Positions 10,425 to 22,683 of a DNA stretch of 64,000 bases are shown one piece after another. The DNA lies in NCBI RefSeq assembly GCF_000208865.1, contig NC_018392.1, forward strand, positions 62,001 to 126,000, in the 5' to 3' direction. A program made the position numbers and the translations under genes. This DNA is from Neospora caninum Liverpool (lineage: Eukaryota > Apicomplexa > Conoidasida > Eucoccidiorida > Sarcocystidae). Each line of letters opens with the position of its first letter. The stretch's first letter is position 1. The notes under the pieces were generated by a model. The model ran no database searches. It saw only the letters and a list, made by a program, of their open reading frames with translations, and was not told the origin of the DNA.

Positions 10425-13400
10425 CTTGCCGAGAAAAGGGAACAGAAACGGAGCGACAAGGAAAGCTTTTTGAACCGCCTGTACGTTGAAACCGCGGTAT
10501 GAGGCACAGGGCTGAGAACGAACACAGACAAGGGCAGAACGACAGGAAAACAGATATCAGAGAGACAGAGTGACGAAACGGCGTCTGCGAATCAGACGAA
10601 AGCCGACAGTGACTCACGAAAACAGTTCAGGACAGCGAGTAAAGAAGTGCCCGGAAGTGTCTTAAACTTTGGAACCGATCGAGGCAAACGCACCGATGTG
10701 CAAGTGTGCTGGCGCAGTTGCGGATAGTCCGCCGTTCGTCGGCCCTGAAACAAGCAGATGGACCAAGAGCCCGGTTTCGGAAAAGTTTGGGAATGATCTT
10801 TGACGCCATTGCAACTGTGAATTCAGACATCCGAGATTCTCTCGCGGGTCCCCCCGGGGAAGAAGTCCGAGTTCCTGCATGCAACCCAGACGGCGCATGC
10901 GCCGCCTGGATCTCCGGTGTCTGTACACCGCACGACCGGATTGTGGTCCCAGTGTTGCCCGTCACTTTTTTCTTTCTGCGCGTTTTCTCTGGTCGGCACA
11001 CAGAGCATGGGGGCCCGGAGGCGTTAGGTTATTTCACCCGTCAGGCGCCGCGAATGAAGGACTTGAGCTGTGGGAGCGTATGTGACATCCTTTTGTTTTC
11101 GGCGATGTCGTCAGTGCGCAGCAGTGGAGAGTAATCTAGCCCTCAGTTAGCCCTGCGTTCCAGCGTGAGTGTGGTCAGATCCCAGAGGCTTCCCACAAGC
11201 GACAGAGAAGCGATATGTATTTTTGGGGATCTTCTTCTCATGGGAACACTGTGCTAAACTCGATCGTGCTACGATAAGTATCAACCGAGAACCAGGGCAA
11301 ACTACCGAGTTACCCGGTTTCACTGTCGGGTCACTGGACTCCTCAGCTCAACCCACTGCAGCAGAACACATTTCTGGGTTCCCTGGCGCGTTAAATGGGT
11401 GGCTTTCCAACTGGATATAGTCACCCGCTCCGCCAGGAGGTTCGGCCTGGGTCTGGCGCAAAAATTCATAGTCTCTCGTACGTTAACTGTCTAGGCTTCA
11501 CAGCGGCCGTACCACCGAGCCGCCGGGGGTGCAGTTTAGTCTACCGCAGTGAATGGACGCAAGCGTGAGGTGCGCTGCCGTATTAGCAGCTGGTATGTTT
11601 ATTATCGATGCACTCCAGCCGTGAACGTGTGTGAGCGTGTGTCCCGTCTCTAAAGTAAAAGTGGCTGCAGACGTGGCGACTACAACACTCCGTTGATTAG
11701 CGATACGGTGGGTGGCACGGCATTTCTCGAGTTTGCGTGCTCGAGAAAAGTGTTTTTGTGCTGTGGTCGATGGAAGAAAGCTTTCTTGAGTGGTTGGGCC
11801 GGACTTATTGAACTGAACTGCTACCTCTGACATGTGCGGCTTTCCGCGTACATAAAAGAGGGACTGGGTACAAGGCGCTCACTGGCAGCCCCGATGAAAA
11901 GTCGTGCACACTGCTGGAACTTCCTCCACCGTTTCTCATGACCGTTGCTTGCCTCACCTAGTCAATCGGTTGGGAGCCCACATGCTTGATGCTGCACGAT
12001 ATCACTCGCTTGCATTCGGCGTTCCTTGGTCATATTTTCGATACGCTTTCTTAATCAGCGCGTTGCGGAAGTGGTGGGCTTTTACAGAGACTGTTCTTTG
12101 CAGCGTTTATGCGGGACCTCACCAGGGTGAGTGCTCTAGATTCTTGAATTCTTCACGTGGAAAAATGAAGAAACTCAGCCCTTTCTTGGGAGAAGCCCCC
12201 TGGACTCAGGGTGTTGGATGTCCACTCATCAGGATCGTTTTGCCCGGACGTACAACGGGGCGCGTTGTCGAACAGGCGTGCACGTCGGTCTGACAAAAGC
12301 AGCTAAAAATCACGAAATCTGCTGTCCATGGACGACTGTGGATTAAAATTTGTCACTGGAGCTTGCACGGGCTTGTTAGCCGTGTCACATGTCAAAACAC
12401 AGCTCGAGCCGCACACAGATTACCTGATCCCCTTCCAGTCTGTTCCGAGGCAAAAGCTAAACTTGCAAACTCCGAAAAGGCAAGCAACGCAGCTGTCGCA
12501 ATGCTGTATACAGAGCATGCAGAGGCGTTTCTTCGAGACACAGCTCCTAAAAGAAACGCAGTCAGGTGTCGTGTTAAGGCACACACCCGACGTTTTGGGG
12601 GCCGGTTCTGGGATTCCAAGGACCTGGCGCCTTGGTAGAAGCAAACTGCGGAGTGCTACATGGGAAGCGAACCTGTCCCGACGATGAGGTGGCTTCGCAC
12701 CAGTTGCTCATCTTCCCCAGCAGAGTGTGTGTGAATGGGTGGCGTGTGTGCGTTTGAGCATGGGTTCACTCTTGCAAACACTCAGCCGCCGTTGGTTTTC
12801 ACGTTAGTTTTTCGCCACTGCATACTCCGCTACCGAAAGACAAGGTTAGAGGACGGATAACAGCTTCCTCCCGCCGAGATGCCAGTGCGAAACTTGCTTT
12901 TTGGGACAGGAAACAAGAGGCGAATGCATGGGCATGTTTTTTGGCTGTTTCGCTTCGATGAACAGGTACACACTTTTTAGGATGAAGCGTCCACCAGGTG
13001 GCCGTATGTACACCCCAGAAGAACGGGCTCGCAAGACCTTCGTTTCATTTCCTCTGCTTCCATCGATTTCTCTGTCTCTGTGTGCCTGGCCGGGATGTCG
13101 AGACACACAGTGAAGAAGAAAGGAGTAAAACGCGAAGAAAGAGCCTGCGAGTCACGAAACAGCGCCTGCGGCGGTCGGAATGTCCCGGCGGCAGCGGCTC
13201 ACCCCGCCCTGTCTCAGAAGACAGCATATCCTAGATCGTCTGCTGGTCTTCTCGCCTAAAAGAACCGGAAAGCGGAACCTGCTTTTGGTGAGCTTTCTCG
13301 GTTCTGTCGATTTGATGTGCAAAACTCCGCGAAACTCAGCGGCGAAACCTTCAGGGGGGTGGTAGCACACATGCACGGTTGCGGCCGCCGTCCGTGTCTC

Positions 13401-13977
13401 CGCAGGAAAAAACGACATCCACCCTGCGCGTTTTCTGTCCAGGTTGGGGGTGAGGACAACGGCGGGAAAATCAGAGGGAAAAAATCTCTGCTTGGCGCCA
13501 AAAATCGCATTTTCCCATGTTCAAGAAAACGAGTACGACGACGGAGACACACGCCCAGCGACAAGACAAGAATCGCCGCCCTCCCTCGTTTCAAAGCCTG
13601 TCAATATCGAACTTCCGCCTTCACACTCGCCGTCTCGCTCAACCTCTTTCCAGCGAGACTCGCCTCTCTTTTTGGAGCTTTGCAGTCAACAGACAGAACT
13701 TGCCTGGCGTACCTGAAGAGATAACCACGGGCAATCCTGCCTCGTAGTGTTCTGGATTCCGGCCGTCCCCTCTCCCTTGCCCTCGTCAAATCAGGAATCT
13801 GGTTGCCGAGCCTCCTTACTCTTTTGTTTCCTGCTCCAACCCAGTGGAAGGTTTACGAGTGTTGTTGCTTGTCTCACGCGAGGCGGTTGTGAAAAACCGG
13901 TGTTTGGCGCCTGCCCCGTCTTGCTCTTGGACTTCCTCTTGGAAACGTTCAGGTTCCTCTGCTTCCAACTCCACACA
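10425..13977. other. Divergent spacer between p24 and RPA3
   Basis: This stretch of 3.5 kb separates two divergently transcribed genes and should hold both promoters. Open frames at 10706-11134, 11904-12293 and 13317-13747 have no splice partners, no family resemblance, or no ATG. From about 11100 to 12850 the composition is more even and lacks the CT/GA strand bias seen elsewhere. A TGCATGCA-type site lies at 10877, about 450 bases upstream of the p24 start. Nothing else could be supported. Confidence 0.45.
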
Positions 13978-15703
13978 ATGCCCGCCGTTTACTGCCAGTA
14001 AGGTTCTCGGGGATTTCGCTTGTTCAAGCAGTCTTGTGTGTCTCTGGTGGACGGTTGTGTTGGGTCACGCAGTGAACGTCTCGATCTTCACGATTTTTCT
14101 TGTGTTTGGGTGGTCCTCAGAATCAATTCTCGCATCCATCTTCTACCGACAGCGCTGGTCTCATTCCTCCCGCGCATCCTGCGCGTTTCGCGTTTTCGCT
14201 ACTCCTTTCCTCCTCTCTCACTCTCGCATTCCCTTCTCTCCTCGTGTTCCCTCGCTTCTCGCGCGTCTAACTTTCCGCACATTCTTCCTCCCCGTTCTCT
14301 CGTTCCACTATCACCCTGTCCCTCTCTTTCTCCTCTCGTTCCACTTCACCCTCTCCCTCTCTTTCTCCTCTCGTTCCACTATCACTCTCTCCCTCTCTTT
14401 CTCCTCTCGTTCCACTACCACCCTCTCCCTCTCTTTCTCCTCTCGTTCCACTATCACCCTCTCCCTCTCTTTCTCCTCTCGTTCCACTATCACCCTCTCC
14501 CTCTCTTTCTCCTCCCTTCCATCGTCGCCCCCTACCTTTCTTTCTCCTCTCCTCCTCTCTCCTCTTCTCTCTCGCTCTTGTTTCTCCCTCAACCGTTCCT
14601 TCTCTGTGTCCCTTACTTTCTTCTGTATCTTGTCTCGTCTGTTCCTTCATTTCTGTTTCGTTTTTGTCTCTTGCCAGGCCGTTGCCTTCCCTTCACCTGG
14701 CCGAGCAGGTGGGGAAGGTTGTCAGCATCACGGGACGCGTCAAGCAAGTCGAGGACGGCTACGCTGTCGTTCAGACCTGCGACGGTGAGAGGAAAACGCG
14801 CGACGGAGGCGCATGCAGAGGCGGATGAAAGAGCAATCCAGACTATAAAACGCAAGGAAACGGCGGTCGCGGGAAGGGACGCGCTAAACAGAAACAGCTG
14901 AAGACGAACGGCAGAAAAAAGCGGCAGACAAGCCGGTCGAGAAACGACCGTGCGACAGTGGGAGAAAGAGGACGGAAGAAAAGGAAGGAGGGACGAAAGC
15001 GGGAGGCCCTCGGCGGCACGGAGGGATACACCAGACTACTTCCTGATCGAGAACACGCGAATTGAAGGAGAGCAAAGAGGGAAAAGAAATGCACATGTCT
15101 TTGTTTTCTTCACAGGGACGGAAGTCAAATGTCAACTGGCGACAGACGTTCCGCCCTGCAAGTTCTTCACAGTCACGGGAGAAATTCAAGAAAACCTCAC
15201 TCTTCTCCAGCGTGACAACCACGTCCTCATTCCTCTCGGAGATGATCTCGGTACGCTGCTCTTTTGAGAATAAGAGAAAGAGAAAATGCAACGTTTTCTG
15301 AAATATAACACTTCGCCCCCTCGTCCATCCTATGTGGACAGGTCGAAGCACATATACATCTGTACATATATATATATATATATATATATGTATATGTATA
15401 TTTAGTGCTTTTTCATCTATTTACCTTTCTCGTCTTTGTCTGTTTCTTCTTTTTTCTCCTTTTCTTCTCCTTCTCTCTCCTCTCTCGTCCTCTCGCTTCT
15501 GCTGTTTTCCTCACGCACCCAAAATCTCTGGCAGTCCGGATCTCTCCAGATGTTTCTCCGCTCTGTCTGTTCCGTGTTTTCTTTGAGATCCTTTTTTTCC
15601 TTTTTCTCTTTTTTGTGCTGGAGCAGATACCGGCTTGGCGCGAGATGTGGCTTTTGCGGCGAAGCATCCTCTCTTTGCTTCCCTGTTTACCCCCGCCGCC
15701 TAA
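13978..15703 (+). CDS. RPA3: Replication protein A 14 kDa subunit (RPA3)
   Basis: Four small exons (13978-13997, 14678-14784, 15116-15250 and 15627-15703) join in phase to give 112 residues, against 121 in human RPA3. The first coding exon is only 20 nt (six codons plus two bases) and ends at a GTAAGG donor. The protein is a single OB fold. The first strands read V-G-K-V-V-S-I-T-G-R-V and then D-G-Y-A-V-V-Q-T. A middle strand reads F-F-T-V-T-G-E-I, where human RPA3 has I-V-E-V-V-G-R-V. The C-terminal helix (L-A-R-D-V-A-F-A-A-K-H) corresponds to the human helix that packs in the RPA trimer. RPA3 supports the single-stranded DNA-binding heterotrimer in replication and repair. Intron 1 (680 nt) holds a 36-bp tandem array. 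Short exons make this gene easy to miss automatically. Confidence 0.88.
14313..14520 (+). repeat. 36-bp minisatellite in RPA3 intron 1
   Basis: About 5.7 head-to-tail copies of a pyrimidine-rich 36-bp unit differ from each other at only a few positions. The unit is built from CCCTCTCCCT, CTCTTTCTCC, TCTCGTTCCA and CTATCA. Because 36 is a multiple of three, the array stays open in several frames and creates false repetitive open reading frames on both strands. Confidence 0.9.
15366..15389. repeat. (TA)n microsatellite in RPA3 intron 3
   Basis: Twelve TA units lie in the intron between RPA3 exons 3 and 4, followed by a CT-rich tract leading to the last acceptor. Confidence 0.9.
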
Positions 15704-18437
15704 AGAAGTTTGTTTCAAGAATCAAGAAAACAAAACTTTCTTCTCCCCCCTTCCCTCTCGTTTGTTGCTTTTTCTTTTTTACTTGCTTTGTCTCTTTTTT
15801 ACTCGCTTTGTCTACTTTTCTGTGATGAGCACCAGGAACGACAGGCGCTTCTTCCCTCGAGCTCTCTCCTGGCGTTAGTTAAGATTCTTGTCTCTGTCCA
15901 AACGGGGAGGTCTACGCTTAGCCTCTTGGCTGTTTCTTTCCTCCGTCTCTCCTTCGCGTTTTCTCTCGCTTTCCCGAGTTTCGTTGCTCTCTCTGTGGGC
16001 GTATCTTTTTGTCACCAGCACACACGCGCTGAAGAGGAATTGAGTGAATCGACGCTCATCCGGAAAAGGTGAACTTTTCACACTAGCCCACGAGGTCAAA
16101 ACTATCGGCTCGCCTCGCAAAGGCGCTTCAGCCCCTTTAAGCATGGACACCGAAGTTTCACACAGAAGCCGTATCAAACTCTCACTTCCGATCTTTTCTA
16201 CCTAGGTTTCTCTCCCCAGATAGTGTTGAATCAGCAGATACCTATGCGTATATATATATATATATATATATTATAAATATATGTATGGACATACATGTAT
16301 CATGGTAGGTTTTGTAGTGAAAACACGGATAGACGTGAGAACCTCTATATTCTTGCGTGCCGAGAGTTCGACAAGGATGTTGCCTTTTCAGTGCCTCGCA
16401 CATCTTGGCATATTCGTTTTACGACTACCAGAGAGAGATGAGCTGAACTGCTCGGCGAACACATCTGCATGCACTTCCATACATACATACAAATATATAT
16501 ATATATATATATATATGTCCAAGTATCTGTTTCTCTGTGATTCTTCGCACTTTCGTGTTGAGGTGAGGAAAGGACGACGGTGGCGAGACAAAGAGGGGAA
16601 AGCTTGTGGCCCTTAGATTTGAAAAGCCCTCGTTGGTTTTTTTTCAGACAGCGGGGGTGCATGGGACTGGGTTTCTCTCGCGTCTCGAGAACATTAGAGG
16701 AGAAGTTCAGGCTCGCGACCGCATGCACAAGAGAGCAAAGAGGGCAGACAACAGACAAAAGAGAGAAGAATGGAGGTAAAATTACAAGACGGAAACAAAA
16801 GACGCTCTCTCATGGGAGCACGAGGGAATTTAAAACAACTGGTTACTCTCGAGGTCGTCGATCGCATGCAGATTTTCCCGTGAGAGTGGATACGATGGAA
16901 GGTACAAAAAAGCGGAGAACGGGGACGCGCAAGAAGCTGCACACATCCAACGCTCTGCAAAACACAGGCAAGGCCTCGGCTCCAATCCGAAATTAAAAAA
17001 GTTAAAAAAAACATTTACATGCATTTCTCCGTTAGCTAGAGCGCCAGTACAGAGACATGCATCTCTAAATCATACACAAACATATATACATATATATATA
17101 TATATACATACATACATACATACATACATACATACATACATGTATAGTTTTTTACGCAGTTACGACTTCGCACGATCTCGAGTGTAGGAGCCCCCAAACT
17201 TCAATAAAGGAAGACGCCTCGACAGTTGTCTCGGAACCCTTGCGTAGACATGCAGTATAGCAGCAGGTGTGTGTTTAAAGAAACTCTTGAATACACAGGC
17301 AGGACGAGAGATCCAGGGAAAAAGGGAGAATAGAAAAATTTTGAAGGGGCGGCACAAAGAGACGAAAGACAAACGCCTTTCAAGAGTCTTTGAAAAAATT
17401 CAGAGTACTTCTCTGCAGCACGCGGTCGAAATAGACACTCTCTGCATTCCTTTAACTTTAAAAGACTTCACCGATCCAGGGAACCTGTAAAACACCTCCA
17501 CAGGCCTCTGGTGTTTTCCCATGCCTAAACGTGACAGCGATACAGCAACCGATAGAGACGCCTGTACGTCTATATAAATGTATGCATATATCTCTATCTC
17601 TCGCTGTATCACGCTCCACATATACAAATATATATATAGGCATATTTATTGAAAGAGGTATTGCCACAGAGCGCTCGACGGAGGCACTGGTGCGTCTCCA
17701 AGAAAAGGGTGCAAGAGACCGAAAAGGAGACATGTCTACACCACGCGCCGCTCTTCCGTCAACGCCCGCAGCCGTTCAGAGCCACAGAGGGTTTCGGAAT
17801 CGAGCGCGACACCGCGATGAGGAAATGGAGCGAAAAGCGAACAGTAACGCGAGAAAAAGCACATGCGTTGCAGGGACGAAGACGCGCAAGGCCTCGCACA
17901 GGTGCGACCACACAGTTCTTCCTTTCTCTCTCTGTCTCCTCTCTTCTCTCTCCTTCCAGATTGACGGCAGAGAACGCTTTGCTTCGTTTATGTGGGGAAG
18001 AGGTTTGCTGAGGGCGCACAGCGTCCGCTGCAAGGACGCGTCTGCTCCTCCTCCAGGGTTTTCCGGCCTTTCCCTTCACACACAGGCGAGCCTTTGGCAG
18101 TTGCTGTATTTTGAGACCCGCGACGATCGCAGAGTTCCGCATCACTCCGCTCTTTTGTCATCCCCAGGGAGGCTATTTCGCACACAGGCACAGAAAGGCG
18201 ACGTCGTGAGGAGCGAAGAATCTTCTCCCTTTTCGCGCAAAGTATCTCCACTCTCTCCGCGATGCAGAGTCGCGACTTAACAGACCACACGACTTCTCTC
18301 CGTTCTGAACGTTTCCCCCTTCGAGGACGGCCCTTCCTGCCGATCCTCTCTCTTCCTCTCTTTATCTTCCTCTCTTTCTCCTCTGCCGTCCTCTTCTCTC
18401 CTGATCTCCCTCTCGCATTTTCTCGTCTCTGTCTTCT
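15704..18437. other. Convergent spacer between RPA3 and the HXXEE protein gene
   Basis: No supported gene. The region holds TA microsatellites at 16249-16271 and 16493-16516, a TA plus (ACAT)n array at 17090-17141, and A-rich DNA near 16990-17015. Frames such as 17531-18280 look like random translations of Arg/Ser-rich DNA. The outer parts are probably 3' UTRs. Confidence 0.5.
17090..17141. repeat. (TA)n plus (ACAT)n compound microsatellite
   Basis: A TA run (about 17090-17106) passes directly into about nine ACAT tetranucleotides ending near 17141. It lies in the convergent spacer. Confidence 0.9.
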
Positions 18438-19051
18438 TCACCACAGTTCAGCCCATCGAGGAGATCCGCCCGATTTGTCGAAAGTGCGGAAGTGCATGAG
18501 GGCGAGAGCAAGAGGTGGGAGGTACGCGAGGACGTAAGTGAGCGCGGGGAGGCGACACGCCACTGCGAGGGCCAGGAGGGCGTAGCAGAGGGAAGCGAGG
18601 CCAAGGCCGAGGCGAACCACGCGCAGAAAGGAGGCGCGCGAGTTCTCCAGCATGTAGCGGTCGAGAATCAGAAAGTAGTAGAGCGCGGAGGGAATGCTCA
18701 GAAGCACAGCGGAAAACAGACCAGGGTTGTACGAGAATCCCGACGCGACAAAGAAGAAAAGATGCAACAAACCGTCCAGCAGCGTCAAACCAAATGCAAA
18801 AACGCCCGTCCCGTACCACGGCCCTTGCCACAGAGCCAGCGCGCTGACACCTGAAAAGGAAAGCACGCAAACGGATCCGCACACAACACACGGTTGGAAC
18901 AAAACAGAAAAGACCGAGACGTGTCGCGGGTGTGGACAGTGGGAAAAAGCGAAAAGAACGCCTTCTTTCTCCTCGAAAAAAATGGAGAACCTCTTTCTTC
19001 CGCGCAGCACCGGCCCCTGACTCACGAATCCAAGCCGTCGCAGGAAAACCC

Positions 19052-19086
<35 letters not shown>

Positions 19087-19237
19087 GTGGAGATAAAATG
19101 GGTGTATATCTTTGACCCTCCATCTATCCTCTATACATGTGAATGCCTTTGCGGACGCATACACATAATATATATATATATATATGCATATAAATGTATA
19201 CATATGTGTGTGTATATAAAAATATACAAATGTGTAT

Positions 19238-19269
<32 letters not shown>

Positions 19270-20177
19270 AAATATATGTGTACATATAAACATATATATA
19301 CGTCTATGTGTATATATGTATATGCATCTCTCTGTGTCTGAAACGTCTCTGGAGAGATGTTTGTTTGGGGTGTTTCTTGCCCAGGTTTTTTCGAGCGGTG
19401 AGAGTTGCCTGGTTTCTCGCGGGAGGGCTGCGCCGCGCGAGTTGTTGCTGGGTCTGGTTCCGCACCTCCGAGGTGGAGGAAGGAGAAGGCCATGACGGAG
19501 GCGTCGCTGACGAAATCTGCCTCCCACGTCGTTTTTCCAAAGAGGGTTTTCAGCCCGAGGTTGAGGTGCGCTTTGAGCGGCGATCGGCGCGCGTCCAGCC
19601 CGTTCAGACCGTGTTCCTCAAAGAGGTGAAAGCACAGGAGAGCGGGACCGACTGCTAACCAGCTGCGGGGTGTCACGATGCATCCGAATCCCGCAAAGAT
19701 CGCAAAGAGGAGGAGATAGCCCGCGCCGAACGCGAAGGCTGGCCATTTGTAGAGGACTTGAACGACGTCGGACCAGACGATGTTGTACTTTCCGAACGGC
19801 GGTCCCGGAGAAGTGAGGGTCAGGAGCATCGACATGAACCAGAGGAGCGTCCAGATGATGCGCTTCATCTCCAGACTCGCCCCAGGTCCAGACCCGGCGG
19901 AGAACGACAGTGAGTGCAGAGTCGCAGAGCAGCGCGGCGAGGCGACGGAAGGCGTATCCTCGTCGACCGCATGCAACGGACGAAAACGCGGAGACTCCCG
20001 CTGCTCCGGATGCAACAACGCCACGTGATACGCCTCCCCTGCAGATGACGGCGGCAAAGGCCACGCGGCAGAGGAAGAAGAGGAAGAAGACGAAGAGGGT
20101 TCCTGGCCGCGTTCGACGTCGAAGGAGGGAGGCGAGTCCCCGTTTCGGGTGGCGGGAGAATGCGGCTCTGACGACAT
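18438..20177 (-). CDS. Polytopic membrane protein with HXXEE motif
   Basis: Two exons (20177-19466 and 18850-18438) join in phase for 374 residues. The first 100 residues are polar, with a nine-serine run at 28-36. Hydrophobic segments lie at about 107-124, 143-168, 170-187, 225-245, 250-275, 280-298 and 305-345, so seven or eight spans are plausible. Residues 184-188 read H-L-F-E-E inside a membrane segment, and a later span contains D263 and H267 followed by Y-N-P-G at 278-281. Membrane proteins of the HXXEE family share a membrane-embedded H-x-x-E-E and a later Y-x-P turn, so I suggest a distant member. The function of that family is not established. The start at 20177 is preferred over one 29 codons upstream, whose extension is just translated CT-rich leader. 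The stop could be bypassed by a weak donor at CTGTG|GTGAAG, but I see no partner exon. Confidence 0.75.
19054..19082. repeat. (AT)n microsatellite in the HXXEE gene intron
   Basis: About fourteen AT units lie in the only intron (18851-19465). Two more TA runs follow in the same intron at about 19167-19184 and 19239-19261. Confidence 0.9.
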
Positions 20178-22683
20178 GGTGAAGACAAGGAAGCGAGAAG
20201 AAAGACAGAGAAAAGCAAAGAAAAGGGAGGAAAGAGGAAGAAGACAGAGAGGAAGAAGGCACACACAGGAAGAAGGCAGAAACCTGGTGAAACCAGAGAG
20301 AGGTTAGTCGTCCTGCCTCGTGCAGGTTTCGGAACCGTGCGGCCTCTCGGGTCGGCGCGCGGCGTTTCCTCTTTCTCTTTTTCAAACGGTCCTGAAAAAG
20401 AACTGCGTCGTGGAGCTTTCTTTCTCAGGCCACGTGAAGGCAAAATCTCGGAGGAAGAGGGGACTGTCTCCGCGCGCGTGCGGCGAGCGGCAGAAACGAG
20501 ACCGCCCGAGAAAGAGGGAAACGAGGAAAAAGAGAAAAAAAGAGAGTGAGAAAGAGAAAGGAGAAAGAAAGAGACAAAGAACAAGATTTTTTTGAGTTGT
20601 CGGGGTCTTTCTTTTTAAAGGGGAGAAGAGCGCAGAACAAAGAGGAGGTCCAGAGAAAAGCTTTTGCAGAGAATTGCGCTGGGGCCAGAGCGCTGTCTTC
20701 TTGACCCGCGCACACGTTTCTAGCGGCCCCTTTCCGTTGTTTTGAGTTCGCGTAGCCGCTCTATTTGCAGACGAAAGAAAACGAAGAAAACTATGGATGA
20801 AAAAGAGACTCGACACGTGCTTCTTGAAAGAGAAAATCTCGCAGAGAGACACCCGTGCACCACACACACGTGAAGCCGCCGCCGTTTTCTCAGCCTCACC
20901 TTCCAACTTTACGAGGTCCGCGCTGCCCAAACATGCAAAAATCTACAGAATAAACATAATCAAAGTACATAAATAAATATAAACATGTATACACTCATAC
21001 ATACCAATCCATATTTATAGATATAAGTACATGGAATAGGAAATATATATATAGAGAGAGAGAGGGAGAGAGAACGGTATGTGTTTAGGGTTGCCTGTGA
21101 GACGAGATAACCAATTCCGTTTGTGCGTCGTGAGTCTCTATCGAGGAGAAAGAAGAGAGGCACTTGAGAACTCTACGGGGTGTGCAGCAAAACACTATGG
21201 ATCCGCTTCTTTTTACGGTCTTAATAGCACATATAAAGAATATATATAGATATGCGGATGTCAGCATGCACGTCTATCTGTAGATATGAAACCATATCTT
21301 CCGAGATCTCAGTATGTGCGCATATTGCATACGCCCAAAAAAGCTGATGTTCAAGGAGGCAGATATGCACTTTGAAGCCGGCTGTGCGCGACATGCGGTT
21401 TGGACAGGAGCGGATTTTGTTGTCGGCCTGCATTTTCTTCTCTGTATGTACAGCTCTAAAATCGATCCTCCAGTTTGAATAAGTTTCCCTTTAAAGAGCG
21501 CCCCCTTTTTTGCGGAAGGGGGATGAAGGCCCACGAGGCAAGGACCGTTCCTCGTCGCCTTTCTTCCCGGTCAGTGCCAGCAACCGACCAGTATAACTGT
21601 GTGCATGCATGCCTACACTAAGGAATTATAACAATTATAACTGCTTTGGTTGTCGGAGATATTCCAGTTGATGTGGAGCATTCGCAAGAGAATCCCGTTC
21701 GTTTCCCATATGTGTTGAGGCTCTTTTGGGAGACGGAGCAAGCAGGGAAAGCGCGTGCTCTGGAAAGAATGCGCGCATTCTTCAAGATCTAACCCAGTCG
21801 TCCGTCTCGTAGTATATATACCCCAGAAAAAGGTTCTTTGAAGGAACCTACGAAGCTGGCGGGAGATACGCATCCTCTCTGCCCCGCTGAGGCCGCAGGA
21901 GACTTTACGGCAGAAAAAAAGCTACATACGGAGATTTCTTTCGCAGGGTGCGGGGGGGGGAGGGGGAGGGGGACTGAAACTCCAGGCGCGTGAGTTCGAG
22001 CAAATTCTCTGTTTTGAGAGAGCGCTACCGAGGTGCACTCTTTCGGCGTATATCTTTTGGAGTCACGCCTAAAGTTTATGATTCTCGTGCGCGCACGGGC
22101 GTCTCAGAGTCGTGCTTTATTTACCCCTCTATCTAGAGAGAAAAAGAGACCGCCGACCGGGGATTTCTCCCGTTAAATCGACATGGCCTGACGGCGCGTC
22201 TTTTCTAGAGCCTGTCTCTCTCTGCTCCGAAGAAAAGAAAGGCGACTCGTGGCGGATGCATGCGCTGGTGTCTTTCCATGCCATCCGTGGAAACAACACA
22301 GAGACAGTATCCCCTGGAGGCGACCAGTAACACGAACAAAACGTCTTTTTTGAATGGCCGAAAACACTTGTATATATAGAGCAGCGCAGGGGTGTGAGCC
22401 AATATGGGTACAGAACGCGAAAAAAAGATTCGGACTTCAGCAGATGACCTCCTTTTCCACTCTTTCTCTTTCTCTCTGTCGCCTAATGGAGCCTCGGCTC
22501 TTTCCCTCTCTACTTGACTGAGAACAGCCTTTTCTTGTCTTTCGTGTTTTTTTTCCCGTCTCTTTCCGGAATTGCCCTTCCACCTCCGCCTCCCTTTTGG
22601 CGTGCGAAACTCCGACAAATCGCCTTTCTTCTCGTGTTTGCTGAGTCTCTTGGCCTTCTGTCTTCTTCGGGTTTCTCGCGTGA
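20178..22683. other. Spacer upstream of the HXXEE gene, downstream of the WD40 membrane gene
   Basis: No gene was supported. The first 400 bases hold the purine-rich (on +) complement of a CT-rich leader. A G-run lies at about 21952-21972. TA-rich stretches occur at 21030-21070 and 21235-21255. The right edge should hold the 3' UTR of the next gene. Confidence 0.5.
21950..21973 (+). repeat. G-run / G-quadruplex candidate
   Basis: A stretch of ten G residues, an A, five G, an A and five more G on the + strand meets the usual G4 pattern. It lies in the spacer about 1.8 kb upstream of the HXXEE gene start. Confidence 0.6.

Noticed and set aside
10706..11134. 142-codon frame upstream of p24
   Set aside because: No recognisable domain and no evidence beyond openness; overlapping frames on the other strand are equally open.
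11420..11540. Possible tRNA-like stretch with GGTTCG
   Set aside because: No paired acceptor and anticodon arms could be folded around it by eye.
14313..14520. Regular repeat array that might suggest a CRISPR
   Set aside because: The copies are directly adjacent with no spacers, and the array lies in a eukaryotic intron. It is a minisatellite.
13844..14901. Long + strand frames over RPA3 intron 1 and the matching minus frame
   Set aside because: They are open only because the 36-bp repeat is a multiple of three and pyrimidine-rich. The residues are simple Ser/Leu/Phe or Arg/Glu repeats, and the spliced RPA3 model explains the locus.
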